Source of the DNA: Clostridia bacterium
Lineage (GTDB): Bacteria > Bacillota > Clostridia > Oscillospirales > CAG-272
NCBI GenBank assembly: GCA_017451545.1
Contig: JAFTOB010000081.1
Coordinates: 1 to 37,019, forward strand
Reading direction: 5' to 3'
Length of the DNA stretch: 37,019 nucleotides
Shown: piece after piece, positions 23,909 through 31,970 of the stretch
Position numbering within the stretch: the stretch's first letter is position 1
How the letters are laid out: each line of letters starts with the position of its first letter
The notes under the pieces: model-generated
What the model was told of the DNA's origin: nothing
Database searches by the model: none
Seen by the model: the letters and a program-made list of their open reading frames with translations, nothing else
Translations under genes and position numbers: made by a program

Positions 23909-24458
23909 CCTTCAGGATCCCCTCAACGCGGTAGACGAGCAGGGGCAGAAGCACCCACTGAAGGGCGAGGCCGAAGAGTCCCGTTACAATACTCATCCAA
24001 ATCGTGGTCAGCGAGATCGGGCTGCCAAAGCCGAAAACGGCAATGACAAGTGCCAGCGCACGCACGGCGCGCCCCGCCACCTGAGCGGCGAGGACCTTTG
24101 CGACAGTGGGCAGCTTGACGTTACGGAGCAGTCCGCAAACCAGACCGTAAACGCAAAGCTCGATCATCATAAAGGGAAGCATTGCCTCTCCGGGCATACC
24201 TGTCAGCAGATGGCTGACGGCGGGGGAGAGCAGACCTGCCGCCGCACCGACGTATGGGCCTGCCACAAGTCCCGCAAAGAGGATGGGCAGATGCATGGGA
24301 AGGAAGGTCTCGCCGAGGGACGTGCCGAGTCCTGACAGAGCACCCATCAGGTGGAATATTTGAGGAAGAGCCACCGCCGAGATAAGGGCGATGAGGGTTG
24401 CAAGGACTTGAGCCTTTACGGAAATTTTTGATTTTTTAAGTACCTTTGAATTATTCAT
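23898..24458 (-). CDS. ECF transporter S-component, substrate unknown
   Basis: This 186-residue very hydrophobic protein has about six membrane segments. The pattern LPMHLPILFAGLVAGPYVGA then LSPAVSHLLTGMPG is typical of substrate-binding S-components of energy-coupling factor vitamin transporters (PF12822-like). No EcfA or EcfT gene lies nearby, so it would use a shared, separately encoded energising module (group II). The ligand cannot be read from the sequence; vitamins and their precursors are the usual ones. It lies between the DUF1893 and aldo/keto reductase genes on one short transcript. The ATG at 24458 is followed by a basic stretch (LKKSKISVK) before the first helix. Confidence 0.82.
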   Translation of the reverse strand: MNNSKVLKKSKISVKAQVLATLIALISAVALPQIFHLMGALSGLGTSLGETFLPMHLPILFAGLVAGPYVGAAAGLLSPAVSHLLTGMPGEAMLPFMMIELCVYGLVCGLLRNVKLPTVAKVLAAQVAGRAVRALALVIAVFGFGSPISLTTIWMSIVTGLFGLALQWVLLPLLVYRVEGILKDER

Positions 24459-24471
24459 TAGTGTTCTCCTT

Positions 24472-25596
24472 TCAGTTTAACCTTTTTGCAAAGTCGGCCA
24501 TGACCTCGGAGATCTTTATGGACTGAGGGCAAACGGCCTCACAGCCGCGACAGCCGACGCAGGAGGAGGGGCGCTTATCCTCGGAAATGGCACTCAGCGC
24601 CATGGGCGCGATAAATCCGCCGCCCGTGAAAACGTGCTCGTTGTAGAGCTCGATAAGGCGCGGAATATCAAGCCCCATAGGGCATTTCTCGGTGCAGTAG
24701 CGGCAGGCGGTGCAGGGAACGGAGGCCACCATCTCGGAGGCGATCTTGTAAAGGGCGTTGATCTCGTTCTCGTCGAGCGGTTTTTCCTCGCTGAAGGTCT
24801 TGACGTTCTCGGCGAGCTGATCCATATTGGACATACCCGACAGGGTCACGGTCACCTGCGGAATGCTCTGCAGGTAGCGGAAGGCCCACTCGGGAGCGCC
24901 GACACCGGGGCGAAGCTCCTCGAGAGCCGCCATATGCTTTTCCGAAAGCTTTGCAAGCTTGCCGCCGCGGACGGGCTCCATTACCCAAACGGGAATACCG
25001 AGGCTGTCCATCAGCTCAACCTTGGCTTTGGCGTTCTGGAAGTGCCAATCGATCCAGTTGAGCTGGATCTGGCAGAACTCCATAGCGTCGCCGTATTTTT
25101 CAAGGAAGCGCTTGGTGGTCTCAAGGGTGCCGTGGACCGAGAAGCCGAGATTTTTGATGCGTCCCTGCTTTTTCTGCTCCTTTAGGTACTCGTAAAGGCC
25201 GTAGCTCTCGTCGAGGTAGGCGTCGATGTTGCTTTCGCAAACGTTGTGAACGAGATAAAAATCAAAGTAATCCACGCGGCAACGCTCAAGCTGACGGTTG
25301 AAGATCTCGTCCACCTTCTGCAGATTTGCCGTGTCGTAGCCCGGGAACTTGCTGGCGAGATAGAAGCTCTCGCGCGGGTATTTCGAGAGTATCTTTCCGA
25401 TGGTGGGCTCGGACTGACCGCTGTGGTAGCCCCAAGCGGTGTCGAAATAATTCACCCCGTGAGAAATGGCGTACTCCACCATCTCGGCGGTCTTTTCCTC
25501 ATCGATCTTTGCGTTGTCGCCCTCCACTACGGGTAAGCGCATAAGGCCAAGTCCCAGCGCGGACAGCGACAGCTCCTTGTATTTTTTGTAGATCAT
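24472..25596 (-). CDS. Aldo/keto reductase with C-terminal 4Fe-4S ferredoxin domain
   Basis: This 374-residue cytoplasmic protein has an N-terminal aldo/keto reductase TIM barrel with the catalytic tetrad visible as Asp52, Tyr57, Lys83 and His117. The C-terminal ferredoxin domain has CTACRYCTEKCP (about 297) and CVGCRGCEAVCP (about 347), giving two [4Fe-4S] clusters. Such fusions are common in anaerobes; the physiological substrate is unknown, and the clusters suggest that electrons come from ferredoxin as well as or instead of NAD(P)H. AAAAGGAG precedes the ATG at 25596. It is the first gene of the operon with the ECF S-component and DUF1893 genes, 13 bases upstream of the former. Confidence 0.9.
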   Translation of the reverse strand: MIYKKYKELSLSALGLGLMRLPVVEGDNAKIDEEKTAEMVEYAISHGVNYFDTAWGYHSGQSEPTIGKILSKYPRESFYLASKFPGYDTANLQKVDEIFNRQLERCRVDYFDFYLVHNVCESNIDAYLDESYGLYEYLKEQKKQGRIKNLGFSVHGTLETTKRFLEKYGDAMEFCQIQLNWIDWHFQNAKAKVELMDSLGIPVWVMEPVRGGKLAKLSEKHMAALEELRPGVGAPEWAFRYLQSIPQVTVTLSGMSNMDQLAENVKTFSEEKPLDENEINALYKIASEMVASVPCTACRYCTEKCPMGLDIPRLIELYNEHVFTGGGFIAPMALSAISEDKRPSSCVGCRGCEAVCPQSIKISEVMADFAKRLN

Positions 25597-25625
25597 TTTT
25601 CGTCTCCTTTTCTGTTGGTATTTTT

Positions 25626-25654
25626 ATTTTACCATAAGAGAAGCAGAAATGCAA
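25626..25654 (-). promoter_or_regulatory. SigA-type promoter of the aldo/keto reductase operon
   Basis: On the minus strand TTGCAT (25649-25654), 17 bases, TAAAAT (25626-25631) with TGG before the -10. It drives the 23483-25596 operon. Confidence 0.75.
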
Positions 25655-25675
25655 TATATTTTTTCGGCTGCGGAC

Positions 25676-25704
25676 AAAAAACCGCCCCGACGGATCGGGG
25701 CGGT
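25676..25704 (-). terminator. Intrinsic terminator after fba
   Basis: ACCGCCCCGA at 25681-25690 pairs perfectly with 25695-25704 around CGGA. Read on the minus strand it is followed by five T (25676-25680), 17 bases after the fba stop. Confidence 0.9.
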
Positions 25705-25720
25705 GAATGTTCTTTTTAAA

Positions 25721-26680
25721 TTAGAGGGTGCCGTTGGAGCCGAGAACGTCGACGATCTTGTGACGGACCATCTTCTTGACCTCCTCGCGAGCGACCTTGA
25801 GGTACTCTCTGGGGTCGAATGCGGCGGGCTTCTCAGCGAATACGCGGCGGATACCTGCGGTCATGGCGAGACGGATATCGGAGTCGATATTGATCTTGCA
25901 GACTGCCATCTGAGCTGCCTTGCGGAGCTGCTCCTCGGGGATACCGACAGCGTCGGGAAGCTGACCGCCAAGGGCGTTGATCTCAGCAACGTACTCCTGA
26001 GGAACGGAGGAAGCACCGTGGAGAACGATGGGGAACTCGGGGAGTCTCTTCTCGATCTCTTCGAGGATGTCGAAGCGGAGAGGAGGCGGAACGAGGATAC
26101 CCTTTTCGTTTCTGGTGCACTGCTTTGCAGTGAACTTGTATGCGCCGTGGGAGGTACCGATGGAGATAGCGAGGGAGTCAACACCCGTGCGGGTAACGAA
26201 ATCCTCAACCTCCTCGGGACGGGTGTAGGAGGAGTGCTCGGCAACGACGTCATCCTCAACGCCTGCGAGAACGCCAAGCTCACCCTCAACGGTAACACCG
26301 CGATCGTGAGCGTACTCGACAACCTTGCGGGTGAGGGCGATATTGTCCTCATATGCGTGGTGAGAGCCGTCGATCATAACGGAAGTGAATCCGCCGTCAA
26401 TGCAAGCCTTGCAGATCTCGAAGTCTGCACCGTGGTCGAGATGGAGAGCAAGCTCAACATCGCAATCCTCGATAGCGGCCTTGGCAAGACCCATAAGGTA
26501 TGCATGCTTTGCATATTTACGTGCGCCTGCGGAAACCTGAAGAATAACAGGGGACTTCTCCTCGGAAGCAGCCTCGGTGATCGCCTGAATGATCTCCATG
26601 TTGTTTATGTTGAAGGCGCCGATCGCGTAGCCACCGGCATACGCTTTTTTGAACATTTCTTTTGTGTTTACAAGAGCCAT
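25721..26680 (-). CDS. fba: Class II fructose-1,6-bisphosphate aldolase
   Basis: This 319-residue zinc enzyme cleaves fructose 1,6-bisphosphate to glyceraldehyde 3-phosphate and dihydroxyacetone phosphate in glycolysis, and runs backwards in gluconeogenesis. The metal and phosphate sites are visible: LHLDHGAD (Asp82, His83), GTSHGAYKF (His178) and VLHGASSVP (His221). The length fits the bacterial/amitochondriate class II form. AAAGGAG precedes the ATG at 26680. It has its own promoter and terminator, so it is a single-gene unit, though read-through from the mazF gene upstream is possible because no terminator is visible between them. Confidence 0.96.
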   Translation of the reverse strand: MALVNTKEMFKKAYAGGYAIGAFNINNMEIIQAITEAASEEKSPVILQVSAGARKYAKHAYLMGLAKAAIEDCDVELALHLDHGADFEICKACIDGGFTSVMIDGSHHAYEDNIALTRKVVEYAHDRGVTVEGELGVLAGVEDDVVAEHSSYTRPEEVEDFVTRTGVDSLAISIGTSHGAYKFTAKQCTRNEKGILVPPPLRFDILEEIEKRLPEFPIVLHGASSVPQEYVAEINALGGQLPDAVGIPEEQLRKAAQMAVCKINIDSDIRLAMTAGIRRVFAEKPAAFDPREYLKVAREEVKKMVRHKIVDVLGSNGTL

Positions 26681-26712
26681 TGGTTTTTTTCTCCTTTTTG
26701 TGTATTGCTTAT

Positions 26713-26741
26713 ATTTTAATACGAAACGCGATTAAAATCAA
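26713..26741 (-). promoter_or_regulatory. SigA-type promoter of fba
   Basis: On the minus strand TTGATT (26736-26741) and TAAAAT (26713-26718) are 17 bases apart. No TG precedes this -10. Confidence 0.75.
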
Positions 26742-26805
26742 GGGCTTTGTCGAAAAAATATGTGAAATTTTTGTTTTTTTTCCATAAAATTACCTGAACT
26801 CACCC

Positions 26806-27204
26806 TCAAGCGGTGAAATTTTCGCCGTTTTTGCCCTCTGTCTGCGCGGCGTGATGCTCCGAAAGCCCGAAGCTTACGGCAATGGCTGAATTGACGGCAC
26901 TCATGACCTCGTCGTCAAGATGCCCCATCTTTTCCTTCAGACGGCGCTTGTCCAGCGTGCGCACCTGCTCAAGCAGAATGACAGAGTTTTTTGCAAGCCC
27001 CACCTTTTCCGCGTAAACGTCTATGTGGGTCGGGAGCTTGGTCTTGTCCATCTTTGATGTAATGGCGGCGGCGATGACGGTGGGGCTGTATCGGTTTCCC
27101 ACGTCGTTCTGAATAATGAGCACGGGTCGAAGTCCCCCTTGCTCCGAGCCGACCACGGGGCTCAGGTCGGCGTAGTAGATGTCCCCTCGTTTTACTGTGT
27201 TCAT
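26806..27204 (-). CDS. MazF/PemK-family endoribonuclease toxin (NdoA-like)
   Basis: This 132-residue protein has the MazF/PemK fold signatures: [31 protein letters not shown] (Arg26) and VIAAAITSK (Thr49), the two residues expected at the RNA-cleaving site. [13 protein letters not shown] near the end is typical of the NdoA/EndoA group, which cuts single-stranded RNA at short motifs. It is about 16 residues longer than Bacillus NdoA because of a polar C-tail. No antitoxin gene is visible on either side, so it is an orphan or pairs with a distant MazE-like partner. AAAGGAG lies seven bases before the ATG. Confidence 0.92.
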   Translation of the reverse strand: MNTVKRGDIYYADLSPVVGSEQGGLRPVLIIQNDVGNRYSPTVIAAAITSKMDKTKLPTHIDVYAEKVGLAKNSVILLEQVRTLDKRRLKEKMGHLDDEVMSAVNSAIAVSFGLSEHHAAQTEGKNGENFTA

Positions 27205-27343
27205 ACGGCTTCTCCTTTTGTGTTTTCAAAATTATTTTTCCCAATACTGCGGATATTAAACACGGAGCACGGATTTTTTTGCCCCTTTTTCCGATCCGCG
27301 CCGTCGACATAAACGTGCATAATACCTGACATATATATTAATG

Positions 27344-27372
27344 TTGACATTGCGGAGATTATGTGGTATAAT
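27344..27372 (+). promoter_or_regulatory. Consensus SigA promoter of the glycan locus
   Basis: TTGACA at 27344-27349, exactly 17 bases, TATAAT at 27367-27372, with TGG before the -10: every element matches consensus. It leaves a leader of about 120 bases. Confidence 0.92.
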
Positions 27373-27409
27373 ATAGGTTGATATTCTGCGGCCGTTTGGC
27401 GTGCGGGGA

Positions 27410-27432
27410 ATTATCTGTAAAAAACAGGTAAT
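27410..27432 (+). promoter_or_regulatory. Leader stem-loop of the glycan operon
   Basis: ATTATCTGT at 27410-27418 pairs with ACAGGTAAT at 27424-27432 (one wobble) around five A. No T-run follows, so it is not a simple terminator. It lies 70 bases before the first start codon; function unknown. Confidence 0.5.
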
Positions 27433-27502
27433 GATAAATATGGCGCGCCTCACGGTTCGGCGCTTTGTTCAGCGTTTTTAAGAAAGTATTTTCGGAGGAC
27501 GT

Positions 27503-28726
27503 ATGAAAATTTTGACTGTCAACTGTGTTTACCGAGAGGGAAGCACGGGCAAAATAGTAAACGATATAAAAAACGGGCTCGTGGCCGACGGTCACGAGGT
27601 GATCACCTGCTACGGCAGGGGAGATAGCACCGACGACGTCGGGGTCTATAAGACCGCGGGCGAGCTCTATTCCAAAATGAATAATCTCAGCTCGCGCATT
27701 ACGGGAGTAATGTACGGCGGCTGCCGACTTTCCACGGCGCGGCTGATCTCGGTCATCAAAAAAGAAAAGCCCGACGTGGTTCATCTCCATTGCATAAACG
27801 GGCATTTCGTAAATATATACAAGCTGGTCTCGTGGCTCAGGGATAAAGGGATCCCCACGGTGCTGACGCTCCACGCCGAGTTTATGCACACGGGTGGCTG
27901 CGCCCACGCCCTTGAGTGCGACAAATGGACAAAAGATCCCGGTTGCGGCTCCTGCCATCGCAGAAAGACAGCGACAAAGTCCCTCCTTTTCGACGGCACG
28001 CGCAGAATGTGGAAAAAGATGCGCCGCGCCTTTGAGGGCTTTGACGACGGACTTTGCGTGGTGTCGGTCTCCCCGTGGCTGGCCGAGCGGGCAAGCCGAT
28101 CGCCAATTCTTGCCGGAAAAGACCACGTTGTAGTTAAAAACGGAGTTGACACGGGCGTTTTCCACCCCGTTCCCGTCGAGCGGGACGAGACCGTGACCAC
28201 GGTCTTTCACGCCACGGCGCAGTTTTCCGCAAGCCCAAAGCACGCAAAGGGAGGGTATTATCTCCTCGAGCTGGCAAGATCCCTTGTGGGTCAGCCCGTA
28301 AGGTTCATCGTCGCGGGCAAGCACGAGCAGATCGAGGACGTTCCCGAAAACGTCATTCTCCTCGGTGAGGTGAAGGATCAGAAGAAGCTGGCCGAATATT
28401 ACTCGGCGGCCGACGTGACCCTTCTGACCAGCAAGCGCGAGACCTTTTCCATGGTCACGGCCGAGAGCCTTTGCTGCGGCACGCCCGTGGTGGGCTTCAG
28501 GGCCGGTGCTCCCGAGATGATCGCTATCCCCGAATACAGCCGCTTCGTTGCCTTCGGCGACGTCGAGGGCTTAAAGAACGCGCTCTTCGAGCTTCGCGGT
28601 CTTAAAAAAGAGGTGGGCGCTCAAAGTATTGCCGATCGCGCTTCTGCAGAATACGATAGCTCGGTAATGTATGCCGAGTATCTGAAAATATACGAAAAAT
28701 TAGTAAAGGAAGATCATGGACGTTAA
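27503..28726 (+). CDS. GT4-family glycosyltransferase
   Basis: This 407-residue GT-B-fold protein has a nucleotide-sugar-binding C-terminal half with the retaining GT4 signature ETFSMVTAESLCCGTPVVGF, carrying the E-x7-E pair. The N-terminal half begins MKILTVNCVYREGSTGKIV, the acceptor-side Rossmann domain. A Cys-containing insertion (ECDKWTKDPGCGSCHRRK) is a recurring trait of one group of polysaccharide GT4 enzymes. It should add one sugar to a lipid-linked surface glycan at the inner membrane face. It is the first gene after a consensus promoter and has a GGAGG site. It is the only recognisable glycosyltransferase in the locus. Confidence 0.9.
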   Translation: MKILTVNCVYREGSTGKIVNDIKNGLVADGHEVITCYGRGDSTDDVGVYKTAGELYSKMNNLSSRITGVMYGGCRLSTARLISVIKKEKPDVVHLHCINGHFVNIYKLVSWLRDKGIPTVLTLHAEFMHTGGCAHALECDKWTKDPGCGSCHRRKTATKSLLFDGTRRMWKKMRRAFEGFDDGLCVVSVSPWLAERASRSPILAGKDHVVVKNGVDTGVFHPVPVERDETVTTVFHATAQFSASPKHAKGGYYLLELARSLVGQPVRFIVAGKHEQIEDVPENVILLGEVKDQKKLAEYYSAADVTLLTSKRETFSMVTAESLCCGTPVVGFRAGAPEMIAIPEYSRFVAFGDVEGLKNALFELRGLKKEVGAQSIADRASAEYDSSVMYAEYLKIYEKLVKEDHGR

Positions 28727-29873
28727 AAAGCATTCGATGCTGAACGATGCCGTTCTGCTCGCTATGGTACTTTGCCTGATAGGATCCTTCTTCGGCACGG
28801 TATTTGAAGTGACCAGAGTAACAAGCTTGGCTTTTTCTCTGTCACTTGTGCTTGTACTCGGATTTTTCGCGTACAGGTGCTTTCTTAACAACAGAATAAA
28901 TCTTTATCTTGTGATCGTCTTGTTCCTGCTGGTGCTGTCTTTGCTGTTTGGGGGCCTATCCGGCGGACTCGACTACTTCAAGCCGGCCATAATATTCGTG
29001 TGCTCACTCGCCTGCATTGCGCTTGCCTATGACGTGGAGATATCCGAAAACGCCAAAAAGCTGATGCTTTTAGCCGTTATGGCGGCATCGGTGGTCATCA
29101 TTGTTTACTTCCACTTTTTCGGATTGAAGGAAGAATTTTACGGCTCCACCGACCTTGTGGTGCTGAATTTCCCAAACCCCAACGAGGCGGGAATGTGGAT
29201 AATGTCCTTTATTATGCTGACGGTCAGCGGAATGAGAGTATTTTCGGGCATCGTTATGAAAATAGCGTCAACCGCCGTTGCGGTATTTCTCATCCCCCTG
29301 CTTATGGCGACGAAATCGAGAAACGCAATTATAGCCTGCGCGTTTTTCCTTGTGGGCTTTCTGGCCATCCGCATCCTTAAAATAAGAAGCGCTCCGAAAT
29401 GGGCGATACTTGCCGTAACCCTCTCTCCGTTTATCGTTTTTTCGGCATATATGCTCATACACTACGTCAACCCCGATACACTTGACGTCGTGGTAGGCGA
29501 CGATCCCTCGAAGACTATGAGCTCACGCGCGGGCGTGTGGTCGCGGGTAATGAAAAATTTCGGCGACAGCTTTTTGGTCGGCGATTACGGAGAGTTTGCG
29601 GATCAGAATATGCACAATTCCTTCGCCTCCATTTTCTGCCAATACGGAATGCCTCTCCTTGCGGCGGCCGCTTGGTTTATGTACGATGCCGCCTGCCGCG
29701 CGCAGAGAAGATTTTCAATATACGCCGCTCTTTCCCTTTGCGCGGCTTATTTGTCGGGATGCTTTGAGACCTCCTTTTTCTGCGGCATCTCGGGACTTTA
29801 TCTGATATTGTTCCTCCTTCCCGCCTGCAACGGCAAAGGGGACAGAAAAGAGGCCGCCTATGCTGAACAGTAA
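28716..29873 (+). CDS. Wzy/O-antigen-ligase-like membrane protein
   Basis: This 385-residue protein has about ten to twelve hydrophobic segments and a larger outside loop (about residues 245-290, around NPDTLDVVVGDDPSKTMSSR). This is the usual shape of O-antigen polymerases and ligases (Wzy_C/PF04932-like). PNPNEAGMW and a loop arginine in SSRAGVW are consistent with that family. It would polymerise repeat units or transfer the glycan outside the membrane. The start overlaps the GT4 gene by 11 bases, and the end overlaps the flippase by 14 bases. Polymerase versus ligase cannot be decided from sequence alone. Confidence 0.8.
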   Translation: MDVKKHSMLNDAVLLAMVLCLIGSFFGTVFEVTRVTSLAFSLSLVLVLGFFAYRCFLNNRINLYLVIVLFLLVLSLLFGGLSGGLDYFKPAIIFVCSLACIALAYDVEISENAKKLMLLAVMAASVVIIVYFHFFGLKEEFYGSTDLVVLNFPNPNEAGMWIMSFIMLTVSGMRVFSGIVMKIASTAVAVFLIPLLMATKSRNAIIACAFFLVGFLAIRILKIRSAPKWAILAVTLSPFIVFSAYMLIHYVNPDTLDVVVGDDPSKTMSSRAGVWSRVMKNFGDSFLVGDYGEFADQNMHNSFASIFCQYGMPLLAAAAWFMYDAACRAQRRFSIYAALSLCAAYLSGCFETSFFCGISGLYLILFLLPACNGKGDRKEAAYAEQ

Positions 29874-31158
29874 GGTCGCCAAAAACGCGGGCTGGATCAT
29901 TATGTGCCGAATCGTTCAGTCGGTGCTGAACCTTGTAGTCACTATGATGATGGCGAGAATGATGGGCCCGTCGGGTTACGGACTTATCAGCTACGCCGCA
30001 TCTGTGGTGGCCTTCGTGGCACCGCTGATGAAGCTCGGCATCAACGCCGTGCTCGTACAGTTCCTCGTCAAGGAGCCCGAGCGCGACGGAGAGATCGTCG
30101 GCACGTCCTGTGCTCTCTGCTCGGTAAGCGCACTGCTCAGTATGCTCGGGGTTTCGGCCTTCGTTGCCATCTCCACGCCGGGCGAGCCCGAAACGCTTAT
30201 CGTCTGCGCACTTTACAGCCTGATCCTCATTTTTCAGGCACTTGAGATGGTGCATTACTGGTTTCAGGCCAAGCTGCTCTCAAAATACACCTCGGTCACG
30301 ATGCTGGCGGCGTATTTCATCGTTTCGGTCTACAAGCTGGTGCTGCTGCTCACGGGCTGCAATATTTATTGGTTCGCCGTGGCGCAGGCCATCGATTACG
30401 CCATTATCGCCGTAGCACTCTTCATCATATATAAGAAGCTCGGCGGCGGAAAGCTCCGCTTTTCATGGGATATGGCAAAGCGGCTGCTCTCGAAGAGCCG
30501 ATATTACATCGTTTCGGGGCTGATGGTCACGGTATTTGCCCAGACCGACAAGATAATGATCAAGCTTATGATGGGCGACGCGTTTACGGGATATTATTCC
30601 ACCGCAGTAGCCTGCGCGGGAATGACGGGCTTCGTCTTCACCGCCATTATCGATTCGGCGCGGCCGTCGATCCTCAAGGCTCACGGCGAGGATAACGCCG
30701 CCTTTGAAAAGAACGTCTCGCGGCTTTATTCCATAATGATATACCTTTCGCTCCTCCAGAGCGTGTTTATGACCGTCTTCGCCGACCTCGCCATCGGCAT
30801 ACTTTACGGCGCTGAGTACGCCGCATCGGTGCTGCCTTTGCGGATCATCGTCTGGTACACCACCTTCTCGCATCTCGGCCCCGTCCGCAACATATGGATA
30901 CTCGCCGAGGAAAAGCAAAAGTACCTATGGATCATCAATCTTTCGGGCGCACTCTGTAACGTTGCGCTGAACCTCGCTTTTATCCCCGCGTGGGGAGTAG
31001 AAGGCGCGGCCGCCGCATCGCTGATCACGCAGATCGTGGCCAACGTGGTCACGGGCTTCGTTATAAGACCCATAAGAAGAAACAATATTCTGATGCTCAA
31101 GGCCCTGAACCCGCGACTTCTGATCGATCTGGTCAAGGGCGAGCTGAAGAAAAAATAA
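29860..31158 (+). CDS. Wzx-like oligosaccharide flippase
   Basis: This 432-residue membrane protein has roughly 12 hydrophobic segments and the MOP/polysaccharide-export pattern (MLNSKVAKNAGWIIMCRIVQ, MMARMMGPSGYGLISYA at the start of the second helix, FAQTDKIMIKLMMGD mid-protein). Wzx proteins move undecaprenyl-pyrophosphate-linked repeat units to the outer face, where the Wzy-like partner encoded just upstream would polymerise them. Its ATG lies 14 bases inside that gene, indicating coupled translation. It is distinct from the SpoVB-like flippase at 16575. Confidence 0.9.
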   Translation: MLNSKVAKNAGWIIMCRIVQSVLNLVVTMMMARMMGPSGYGLISYAASVVAFVAPLMKLGINAVLVQFLVKEPERDGEIVGTSCALCSVSALLSMLGVSAFVAISTPGEPETLIVCALYSLILIFQALEMVHYWFQAKLLSKYTSVTMLAAYFIVSVYKLVLLLTGCNIYWFAVAQAIDYAIIAVALFIIYKKLGGGKLRFSWDMAKRLLSKSRYYIVSGLMVTVFAQTDKIMIKLMMGDAFTGYYSTAVACAGMTGFVFTAIIDSARPSILKAHGEDNAAFEKNVSRLYSIMIYLSLLQSVFMTVFADLAIGILYGAEYAASVLPLRIIVWYTTFSHLGPVRNIWILAEEKQKYLWIINLSGALCNVALNLAFIPAWGVEGAAAASLITQIVANVVTGFVIRPIRRNNILMLKALNPRLLIDLVKGELKKK

Positions 31159-31206
31159 TAAAACAATGAAAATAATGCGCCGCCACGCGGCAGAATGGAG
31201 AATTTT

Positions 31207-31926
31207 ATGCACGCATTGATACTGAATTCGGGAATGGGACGCAGAATGGGAGTCCTGACCTCCGAGCATCCCAAATGTATGACCGACATATCGGACAAGC
31301 AGACCATACTTTCACGCCAGCTTGAGCTACTTGTGGACGCTGGCATCACCGAGGTGGTCATGACCACTGGCTGCTTTGACGAGGTGCTTGTGGAGTATTG
31401 CGATTCCTTGAAGCTTCCGCTGAATTACACCTTCGTCAAGAACCCGATCTACGACGTCACAAATTACATATACTCGATCTACTGCGCGAGAGACGTCCTC
31501 CGCGATAAGGATATTCTGATGATGCACGGCGACCTCGTCTTCACCGCCGAGATCCTTGACCGCGTGATAAAGAGCGAGAAGAGCTGTATGACAGTCAGCT
31601 CCACCCTCGAGCTGCCCGAGAAGGACTTCAAGGCCATCATCGAGAACGGCAAGATCACCAAGGTGGGTATCGAGTTTTTCGACAATGCCATGGCCGCACA
31701 GCCCCTTTACAAGCTCAATCGCGAGGATTGGAACGCCTGGCTCGACGAGATCTGCGCCTTCTGCGAGTCGGATAACAGAAAGTGCTACGCCGAAAACGCC
31801 TTCAATCGGGTCTCGGATAAGTGCCTCATCTATCCGCTGGACTTTAAGGACGAGCTCTGCGGCGAGATCGACACTCCCGAGGATCTTGAGGTAATGAAGG
31901 CCAGGATTGCCGCCCTCGAGGGCTGA
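31207..31926 (+). CDS. Sugar/phosphocholine-type nucleotidyltransferase (LicC-like)
   Basis: This 239-residue protein is an NTP-transferase of the GT-A-like fold. The N-terminal loop reads LILNSGMGRRMGVLT then PKCM, the usual G-x-G-x-R and P-K contacts with the NTP, and MMHGDLVF supplies the metal-binding Asp. The protein activates a phosphorylated sugar or an amino-alcohol phosphate with CTP or another NTP. LicC-like phosphocholine or aminoethylphosphonate cytidylyltransferases look similar, so the substrate is open. I start it at the ATG at 31207, six bases after GGAG; the ATG at 31195 has no site. It lies in the middle of the glycan operon, 48 bases after the flippase. Confidence 0.78.
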   Translation: MHALILNSGMGRRMGVLTSEHPKCMTDISDKQTILSRQLELLVDAGITEVVMTTGCFDEVLVEYCDSLKLPLNYTFVKNPIYDVTNYIYSIYCARDVLRDKDILMMHGDLVFTAEILDRVIKSEKSCMTVSSTLELPEKDFKAIIENGKITKVGIEFFDNAMAAQPLYKLNREDWNAWLDEICAFCESDNRKCYAENAFNRVSDKCLIYPLDFKDELCGEIDTPEDLEVMKARIAALEG

Positions 31927-31970
31927 ATATCAGGAAAGGAAGGCTTTCTATAAGAGAGCAGGGAACGGAA

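Larger units (their letters stand above)
27205..27502. other. Divergent intergenic region between mazF and the glycan locus
   Basis: This 298-base non-coding stretch holds the consensus promoter of the glycan operon and its leader. A weak minus-strand promoter for mazF is possible: TCAACA at 27342-27347, 17 bases, then TATTAT at 27319-27324, overlapping the plus-strand -35. If both are real they would compete. I see no small gene in it. Confidence 0.5.
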
